This document shows, one piece after another, positions 7,389-11,596 of a stretch of DNA of 11,596 bases (the first letter of the stretch is position 1; each line of letters begins with the position of its first letter). Made by a program: the position numbers and the translations under genes. Under the pieces are notes generated by a model, which was not told the DNA's origin, ran no database searches, and was given only the letters and a program-made list of their open reading frames with translations. Origin of the DNA: JAZLIL01 sp045617405 (GTDB lineage: Bacteria; Bacillota; Clostridia; Lachnospirales; Lachnospiraceae); contig JAZLIL010000048.1 in the NCBI GenBank assembly GCA_045617405.1, positions 1 through 11,596 of the forward strand. The letters are read 5' to 3'.

Positions 7389-8081
7389 TTAATCCGGTTT
7401 GAGCTTATCTGTTGAAATGACGGTGAGACAGGTGTTGTCCACAGAAAACCTGATGTTGAAGCCTGCGTAGGTCAGTCCGTATTCCCGACTTGCATTACAA
7501 ATGTAGTGCGGCCTAGGATCCTCACTGAGAATGGCTGCAGCAGCGCTTCTTTTCTCCTCGGGAAGCTTTTCAAGAAGTGCTTCCGGAAAGATGACCTTCA
7601 GCCTGTCGTTTTTATGAATACCGGCGAAGCCCTCAAGAGCTTCGGGGTGAGAATCGGTATAGGCGATGTAGGGCTTGATGTCGAAGATTGGCGTGTTGTC
7701 ACGCTGATCAATGCCTGAAACTGTCAGGACAGGCCCGCTAGGGGTGTTTAACTCCACCTTCTCAAGCCGTACACAGGAAAGCCCGAGTGGATTAGGCCGG
7801 AATGGTGAGCGAGTGGCAAAAACGCCTCTTGTTTCGTTGCCGCCGAGCCTTGGCGGGCGCACAGTCGCACTGAGGGTATCGCGCGATGTGTCCTCAAAAT
7901 GCCAGATCAGCCAGAGGTGAGAGAACTCCCCGATTCCTTTCAGAAAAGCAGGATCCCGGAATTCCGGTTCAAAGACAACGTATCCTAAAAGTTCCGGAAC
8001 AACGCCGCTCTGACGAGGCAGACCGAATTTTTCAGGAAAATCTGTGTGAATGTGAGCAATAGGCTTCAATTCGAGTGACAC
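7389..8081 (-). CDS. trmO: tRNA (N6-threonylcarbamoyladenosine(37)-N6)-methyltransferase TrmO
   Basis: This enzyme family methylates the t6A at position 37 of certain threonine tRNAs using S-adenosylmethionine, in the cytoplasm. The 230-residue protein has the family hallmarks in order: KPIAHIHTDFPEKFGLPRQ (6-24), EFSHLWLIW (52-60), RPPRLGG (75-81), GVFATRSPFRPNPLG (86-100), DIKPY (134-138), EDPRPHY (187-193) and the C-terminal TrmO-C segment ending in FNIRF. Length matches E. coli TrmO. The start is a GTG at 8081, chosen because AGGAGG lies 9 bases upstream; a GTG farther out at 8114 would add 11 residues that include the binding site itself. It is preceded by a terminator, so it likely has its own promoter, and may continue into the reductase gene. 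Confidence 0.93.
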   Translation of the reverse strand: MSLELKPIAHIHTDFPEKFGLPRQSGVVPELLGYVVFEPEFRDPAFLKGIGEFSHLWLIWHFEDTSRDTLSATVRPPRLGGNETRGVFATRSPFRPNPLGLSCVRLEKVELNTPSGPVLTVSGIDQRDNTPIFDIKPYIAYTDSHPEALEGFAGIHKNDRLKVIFPEALLEKLPEEKRSAAAAILSEDPRPHYICNASREYGLTYAGFNIRFSVDNTCLTVISTDKLKPD

Positions 8082-8090
8082 GAAAATGTA

Positions 8091-8096
8091 CCTCCT
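8091..8096 (-). promoter_or_regulatory. ribosome binding site that fixes the trmO start
   Basis: On the minus strand AGGAGG at 8096-8091 precedes a GTG at 8081 by 9 bases. The alternative upstream GTG (8114) has no such site, which supports the shorter protein. Confidence 0.75.
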
Positions 8097-8104
8097 CTGC
8101 TTGA

Positions 8105-8133
8105 ATTTTGTCACAGAGAGTGTGAAAAGTCAA
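8105..8133 (-). promoter_or_regulatory. candidate trmO promoter
   Basis: On the minus strand TTGACT (8133-8128, 5 of 6 matches) is followed by a 17-base spacer and CAAAAT (8110-8105, 4 of 6 matches). Transcription would start near 8098, leaving only a very short leader before AGGAGG, which is the main reason for caution. Confidence 0.35.
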
Positions 8134-8164
8134 TCTGTTAGGTCCGGCCTGTTTTTCAAAAAAT

Positions 8165-8195
8165 AAAAAACGGTGACCCCACGTCACCGTTTTTT
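8165..8195. terminator. bidirectional intrinsic terminator downstream of the MATE gene
   Basis: CGGTGAC (8171-8177) and GTCACCG (8183-8189) form a perfect 7-bp stem with loop CCCAC, flanked by A6 on the left and T6 on the right. The A/T flanks extend the stem and give a T-run in both directions. On the minus strand it ends the dehydrogenase-exporter transcript before trmO. Confidence 0.88.
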
Positions 8196-8263
8196 AATTA
8201 CCCAACCTACTACTGTGAAAAAGCAGTTCATCTATTAGTTGTATGATACCACATTCAAAACGA

Positions 8264-8289
8264 GTCGGTTCATCATGGGATGAATCGAC
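8264..8289. other. 11-bp stem hairpin in the 3' region of the exporter transcript
   Basis: GTCGGTTCATC (8264-8274) pairs with GATGAATCGAC (8279-8289), with one G-T pair and an ATGG loop. There is no T-run on either side, so it is not a terminator. It lies directly next to the 42-bp repeats and shares TCAT/ATGA and TCG/CGA elements with them. The remainder of the gap, 8196-8263, holds nothing that I can identify. Confidence 0.6.
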
Positions 8290-8291
8290 GC

Positions 8292-8380
8292 AAAATCGTC
8301 ATGAAACGACATAAATGATGCCTGGCAACAAACAAAATCGTCATGAAACGACATAAATGGTGTCTGGTAACAAACAAAAT
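8292..8380. repeat. 42-bp direct repeat, two copies plus a 5-base stub
   Basis: Copies at 8292-8333 and 8334-8375 both begin AAAATCGTCATGAAACGACA and continue TAAATG.TG.CTGG.AACAAAC, differing at three positions. A third copy begins with AAAAT at 8376-8380 and then diverges. Each copy has a small stem TCGT-CATGAA-ACGA. It lies just beyond the stop codon of the MATE gene, in its likely 3' untranslated region. Confidence 0.9.
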
Positions 8381-8417
8381 CTGCAATTGCGGCAGTTCGG
8401 AATGCTGTTTTTCCTGC

Positions 8418-9824
8418 CTAATCTGCTTTTTGGCCCTTTATATTCATGAGGAAGGACTCAACCTTGGACTTTCCCTCGGGAGTTACGGGGCGGATCCACT
8501 TGCCGGAATACATGTGGCGCTGCATGATAATGTATCTGATCGGCTCGTCAATGTAGCCGCTAGCAAATACAAGAAGGAACGGTGCGTCAACCAGCTTCCA
8601 GAGAATAAGCATCGTGGGAAGAATCAGCACATACATAAACACAATCTCGAGAACCGTTCCTGTTGTCGAGTCGCCCGCCGACCTGTAGGTATCGTTCATG
8701 CACCAGTTGCCCATCCTGATGATGCAGGCAACGCCGTAGATGACAATCAGTCCGGTTGCGTAGTCAAATGACAGATTTGACAGGCCCATGACGTGGAACA
8801 GCGGTGTATGGACAGCAAATACGAGCAAAACGATGAATGCGACAACCCCCTGGCAGAGGTAGATCAGACGCTTTGCACGCTCATATGCGATGTCGAGATC
8901 TCCCGAGCCCACAAATTTCCCTACAAGTACCGTTGCTGCGTTTGAGAATCCTGAGAAGAATCCGATTATCAGTCCCTCTATTGTCCGGAACACTGCGACG
9001 GCCGCAATCGCCTCCTCCACCTGATGCCCGAGCACAATGTTTATGACAAGCGTGGCGATGCCGAGAAACAGCTCATTGCAGATAATCGGGAAGCACTTTT
9101 TAAAGAAAAGCCTGATAAATTCAGCATCCCATTTAAAATGCCCGCTGAAGGCAAAAACGTAGGGGTTCTTAGACCTGACGGCGTAGATAATTATCACCGC
9201 AAGATTGACGAATGCCGCAATTGTGGTTGCACACGCCGCACCTCTGATGCCCATTGCCGGAGCACCAAGATTGCCGAATATGAACACCCAGTTAAAGAAG
9301 ATGTTTGAGGCAACAGATACTATTGAAGCCACAAGCGGTGCAACTACTTTCTCAGTTGAGCGCAGAAGCGTTCCGATGGCTATCGAAAAGACCTGCATCG
9401 GGTACGCAAAACCGACAAACCGGAGATACGAAACGCCGATGTCCCTGACAGCCTGTTTATCTGTGTACATCATCATCACCTGCGGAGCAAAGAACAATGC
9501 CGCCAGGCAGAAAACGATGGATACGAACATCAGGCAGGATGTTGTCAATCCGTAAGCTTTCTTCAGACTCTTGTGATCACCGTTTCCCCAGTACTGGCTG
9601 AAGAACAGCATGCCGCCGCCGACAAAGCCCCAATAGCATGAAAACATCAGCATAGAGAACTGGGCGCAGAGTCCGACTGCAGCAACATTGATCTCACCGA
9701 GAGACCCTATCATCATTGTATCTACCATACTGCCGGTCGTTGTCAGAAGGTTCTGAACAGCGACAGGAATCGCGATTGCACAGACTCTCTTAAGAAAATC
9801 CGGCCAGTCAAATCTTTTTTTCAT
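8418..9824 (-). CDS. MATE-family multidrug/toxin exporter
   Basis: The 468-residue, strongly hydrophobic protein has about twelve membrane segments in two similar halves, the normal length and form of MATE (NorM/DinF-type) cation-coupled antiporters in the cytoplasmic membrane. Recognisable family patterns are IPVAVQNLLTTTGSMVDTMM (19-38) running on into IGSLG, with D35 in helix 1, AAVGLCAQF, FFSQYWGNGDHKSLKKA in the first half, and FVGSGDLDIAYERAKR in the matching place of the second half. The start at 9824 is chosen because AGGTGTGGAG ends 6 bases upstream; a TTG-initiated frame farther out (9884) lacks a binding site, and the ATG at 9830 touches GGAG. It follows the dehydrogenase gene by 67 bp with no terminator, so they are probably co-transcribed. 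The substrate is unknown; the context hints at an organic acid-related or toxic metabolite, which is only inference. Confidence 0.93.
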   Translation of the reverse strand: MKKRFDWPDFLKRVCAIAIPVAVQNLLTTTGSMVDTMMIGSLGEINVAAVGLCAQFSMLMFSCYWGFVGGGMLFFSQYWGNGDHKSLKKAYGLTTSCLMFVSIVFCLAALFFAPQVMMMYTDKQAVRDIGVSYLRFVGFAYPMQVFSIAIGTLLRSTEKVVAPLVASIVSVASNIFFNWVFIFGNLGAPAMGIRGAACATTIAAFVNLAVIIIYAVRSKNPYVFAFSGHFKWDAEFIRLFFKKCFPIICNELFLGIATLVINIVLGHQVEEAIAAVAVFRTIEGLIIGFFSGFSNAATVLVGKFVGSGDLDIAYERAKRLIYLCQGVVAFIVLLVFAVHTPLFHVMGLSNLSFDYATGLIVIYGVACIIRMGNWCMNDTYRSAGDSTTGTVLEIVFMYVLILPTMLILWKLVDAPFLLVFASGYIDEPIRYIIMQRHMYSGKWIRPVTPEGKSKVESFLMNIKGQKAD

Positions 9825-9830
9825 ATACAT

Positions 9831-9840
9831 CTCCACACCT
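9831..9840 (-). promoter_or_regulatory. ribosome binding site that fixes the MATE start
   Basis: On the minus strand AGGTGTGGAG is followed by ATGTAT and then ATG at 9824. The 6-base gap from GGAG suits the second ATG (MKKRFDW), not the first. Confidence 0.6.
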
Positions 9841-9891
9841 GCAAAATGACGCAAAACGGGAAAGAGCAGAAGCCGTTTGTACAAATGGTGT

Positions 9892-10881
9892 TTACATTCT
9901 GTTTACGATGTGTCCGGGCCTTTCGCCGGCTTCTATCTTTGCGATGTCGTCCCATAGCATGATGAAACCGCGAACAAAGGACGATTTTGTTATTCCGCCG
10001 ATGTGGCAGCTGAGGAGAAGCTTGTCGGCAAGCTCACCGCTTGCTGAAGCGATGGGATTGTCCTTTGTTACAGGCTCGCCTGCTATGCAGTCGAGGCCTG
10101 CACCCGCAAGCTGCCCGTTTCTGAGGGCGTCCAGGAGGGCTTCCGAATCAACCAGTTCGCCGCGAGCGGTGTTGATGAGGTAGGAACCCTTCTTCATTTT
10201 CCCAAGGAAGGCACTGTTGACGCATCCTGCAGTATCGGTGGTGACGGGAATATGAAGACTTACGATGTCACTTTCGGCAAGAAGTTCATCGAGTGAAACG
10301 TACTTAACTCCGTATTCTGCTTCAATGCTCCCGGAAGCCCTGAAAACATCGAAGTACTGTACCTTTGCACCCATCAGGATGAGTATTTTCGAAAGAACTT
10401 TTGCGATGTCGCCAAAGCCGTAGAGTCCGACCGTACAGTCAGCAATCTCCCTTAGAGTGCCGTTAAGCATGTGACTTTCTTTAACGGTTATCTGATTCCC
10501 TTCGTGAACTGCACGGTTTCCCGGGGCAATTCCCTTTAAGAGGCCAAGCATGAGAAGCAGTGCCTGCTCGGCTACGGCCGAAGCATTCATTCCCTTGCAG
10601 TTGCAGACAAAAACGCCCTTTTCTTTTGCGGCGTTAATGTCAACTCCCTGAAAACCGACGCCGTCCGAATGTATCATTTTAAGCCCGGGCAGAGAATTGA
10701 TGACATCTGCCGATACCTTTCCCATGGCGTCGACAATAATTACCTCGGCATCCCTGCCTGCCGCAATCTTTTCTTCATCTGTAGAATTCACAGAAACATA
10801 TGTGATATTATGTGAATTGTAAATTTCGTGAGGGGTCATTTTCTCGAGACGTCCCTCTTTTTCTATTGCTAGGATATTCAT
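9892..10881 (-). CDS. D-isomer-specific 2-hydroxyacid dehydrogenase
   Basis: The 329-residue protein is a cytoplasmic NAD-dependent oxidoreductase that interconverts a 2-keto acid and its D-2-hydroxy acid. It has the usual two-part fold: an N-terminal substrate domain (about 1-98), a Rossmann domain with GLYGFGDIA (152-160) and the NAD-ribose acid D178 at the end of the next strand (VQYFD), then the catalytic trio R240 (NTARGELVD), E269 (AGEP) and H293 (SCHIGG). The length is normal. GGAG lies 6 bases ahead of the ATG. It heads a likely two-gene operon with the MATE exporter and has a good promoter and an operator-like palindrome. Relatives act on lactate, glycerate, phosphoglycerate, hydroxypyruvate or hydroxyisocaproate; no single choice is supported. 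NAD is favoured over NADP because an acidic residue sits at 178. Confidence 0.92.
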   Translation of the reverse strand: MNILAIEKEGRLEKMTPHEIYNSHNITYVSVNSTDEEKIAAGRDAEVIIVDAMGKVSADVINSLPGLKMIHSDGVGFQGVDINAAKEKGVFVCNCKGMNASAVAEQALLLMLGLLKGIAPGNRAVHEGNQITVKESHMLNGTLREIADCTVGLYGFGDIAKVLSKILILMGAKVQYFDVFRASGSIEAEYGVKYVSLDELLAESDIVSLHIPVTTDTAGCVNSAFLGKMKKGSYLINTARGELVDSEALLDALRNGQLAGAGLDCIAGEPVTKDNPIASASGELADKLLLSCHIGGITKSSFVRGFIMLWDDIAKIEAGERPGHIVNRM

Positions 10882-10910
10882 TATCTTCTCCGTCCTGTCA
10901 GCGAGTTTAT

Positions 10911-10929
10911 GTACACTGATACAGTATAC
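10911..10929. promoter_or_regulatory. operator-like palindrome over the dehydrogenase -10 region
   Basis: GTACACTGATACAGTATAC is a 19-bp interrupted palindrome; seven of the eight arm pairs around the ATA centre match. It covers the -10 hexamer and the predicted transcription start, where a repressor would block RNA polymerase. No regulator gene lies in the window, so the binding protein is unknown. Confidence 0.45.
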
Positions 10930-10951
10930 TACTTAAAATACCGTTTGTCAC
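10923..10951 (-). promoter_or_regulatory. promoter of the dehydrogenase-exporter operon
   Basis: On the minus strand GTGACA (10951-10946) and TATACT (10928-10923) each match the sigma-A consensus at 5 of 6 positions and are separated by exactly 17 bases. Transcription would begin near 10916, giving a leader of about 35 nt. The -35 hexamer lies inside the first copy of the 60-bp repeat. Confidence 0.65.
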
Positions 10952-11054
10952 CGTGATCTGCGATAATGCCCGTTATTTTCTGATGAACAATTTTAAATGC
11001 CGCTTGTCACGGCAATCCGCGATATTGGCCGATAACTTTCTGAAAGACAGTTTT
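10936..11054. repeat. imperfect tandem repeat of about 60 bp, two copies
   Basis: Copy 1 (10936-10994) and copy 2 (10995-11054) share AAAT.CCG.TTGTCAC, then GCGATA, then a common end (TTTCTGA...GACA.TTTT or close to it), with about three quarters of positions alike and one single-base gap. Copy 2 contains the hairpin TGCCG-CTTGTCA-CGGCA (10998-11014). Copy 2 lacks a matching -10, so only copy 1 takes part in the operon promoter. The divergence suggests an old duplication. Confidence 0.75.
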
Positions 11055-11091
11055 CGCGCATCGCTCAACATAGTTTTCTTATTATACAAAA

Positions 11092-11124
11092 CCACCACAA
11101 TCCCGTGGAGTGAGACTGTGGTGG
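11092..11124 (-). terminator. intrinsic terminator of the FAD oxidoreductase gene
   Basis: CCACCACA (11092-11099) pairs perfectly with TGTGGTGG (11117-11124) around a 17-base loop. On the minus strand the stem is followed by TTTTGTATAAT, a short T-run. It lies 20 bases beyond the stop codon at 11144. Confidence 0.65.
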
Positions 11125-11143
11125 GAGCGGAGCCTGGAGAAAG

Positions 11144-11596
11144 TCAGACTCCTACGTGGGTAGCAAACTTTTCCTGAAATTCGAGATTGAGAGGCTCGCC
11201 TGCTTCCTTCTGCTTCTTTGCCAGAAGTGCCTTTGCAGTGTAAAGACCATACTGCTTTTCTTCGCAAAGTGCCTTGTAGGAAGGATCCTTTGCTTCAAAT
11301 TTGGCGTTTCGTGGAAGCGGAACATTCTGATCAACCAGAATGTCCTGGACCTTGCGGATGTCAACGGAATGAGCCGTTGATCCGTCTGCAACTGCGACTG
11401 TGGCCGCAACTCCGGCTGCCTGACCTGTTCCGATGCACTGGGGAATGAGATCGAGCCAGTCGATTGCTACGCCGTCTGCCGAGAAGTGTCTTCCTGCTAC
11501 GATGAGGTTTTCGACTTCCTTGGGAAGAAGGGACCTGTAGGGAATCTCAACAGGACCGCAGTCGTTTATCTGACAGATTGTTGAATGCCATGCGAT
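11144..11596 (-). CDS. FAD-dependent oxidoreductase, C-terminal part (runs off the right edge)
   Basis: The last 150 codons of a larger minus-strand gene are present; the frame is open through the window edge and ends in TGA at 11144. The fragment has the C-terminal hallmarks of the FAD_oxidored family: VEIPYRSLLPKEVENLIVAG (16-35) running on into RHFSA, then LIPQCIGTGQAAGVAATVAV (50-69), the part that closes over the flavin in these proteins. It then continues VDIRKVQDILVDQNVPLP (78-95) and a charged, Lys/Glu-rich tail. The N-terminal Rossmann GxGxxG motif would lie outside the window. Family members are soluble flavoproteins of mostly unknown substrate, often beside carbohydrate or organic-acid genes. 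A terminator separates it from the dehydrogenase operon, but both read in the same direction. Confidence 0.85.
   Translation of the reverse strand: MAWHSTICQINDCGPVEIPYRSLLPKEVENLIVAGRHFSADGVAIDWLDLIPQCIGTGQAAGVAATVAVADGSTAHSVDIRKVQDILVDQNVPLPRNAKFEAKDPSYKALCEEKQYGLYTAKALLAKKQKEAGEPLNLEFQEKFATHVGV

Noticed and set aside
7160..8380. CRISPR array
   Set aside because: The 50-bp and 42-bp units abut directly without unique spacers, and no cas gene is present.
8343..8771. 142-codon plus-strand frame over the 3' end of the MATE gene
   Set aside because: It lies antisense to a clear membrane protein and has no family resemblance or ribosome binding site.
8418..9884. Longer MATE protein starting from TTG at 9884
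   Set aside because: The extra 20 residues have no ribosome binding site in front, and AGGTGTGGAG fits the ATG at 9824.
11085..11092. TATAAT-like hexamer on the minus strand after the oxidoreductase terminator as the operon promoter
   Set aside because: No acceptable -35 lies 16-18 bases upstream, and a much better promoter exists at 10923-10951.

Overview
The window looks like chromosomal DNA from a low-to-moderate GC Gram-positive anaerobe, most likely class Clostridia (Lachnospiraceae or a relative). The basis is the strong AGGAGG-type ribosome binding sites, sigma-A-like promoters, and a Sec-exported giant surface protein built from parallel beta-helix rungs, Listeria-Bacteroides (InlB-type) repeats and a BIG2 domain. 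The genus is an inference; no rRNA or tRNA is present to settle it. Layout: positions 1-262 hold the tail of an open frame entering from the left edge. After a low-content stretch (263-478) a promoter drives a 1619-residue secreted protein (638-5497, +), which ends at a strong GC-rich hairpin. All remaining genes are on the minus strand. Read in their direction of transcription (right to left) they are: the C-terminal part of an FAD-dependent oxidoreductase (11144-11596), a terminator, a promoter with an operator-like palindrome, a D-2-hydroxyacid dehydrogenase (9892-10881), a MATE-family exporter (8418-9824), a terminator, trmO (7389-8081), and a Dabb-aldo/keto reductase fusion (5717-7132) that converges on the surface-protein gene. 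How the genes relate: dehydrogenase and exporter are 67 bp apart with no terminator between them and probably share one mRNA. With the upstream FAD oxidoreductase they look like a small redox/transport neighbourhood, but no substrate can be read from the sequence. trmO is a tRNA-modification housekeeping gene. The reductase resembles the E. coli YghZ-type enzymes and carries an N-terminal Dabb domain. The most unusual property of the window is between the genes. Four of the intergenic gaps carry a different short direct repeat (33 bp x2, 50 bp x3.6, 42 bp x2, about 60 bp x2), and a fifth gap carries a roughly 115-nt element that can fold into a closed multi-arm structure. No CRISPR array, insertion sequence, phage gene or recognisable defence or biosynthetic system was found.
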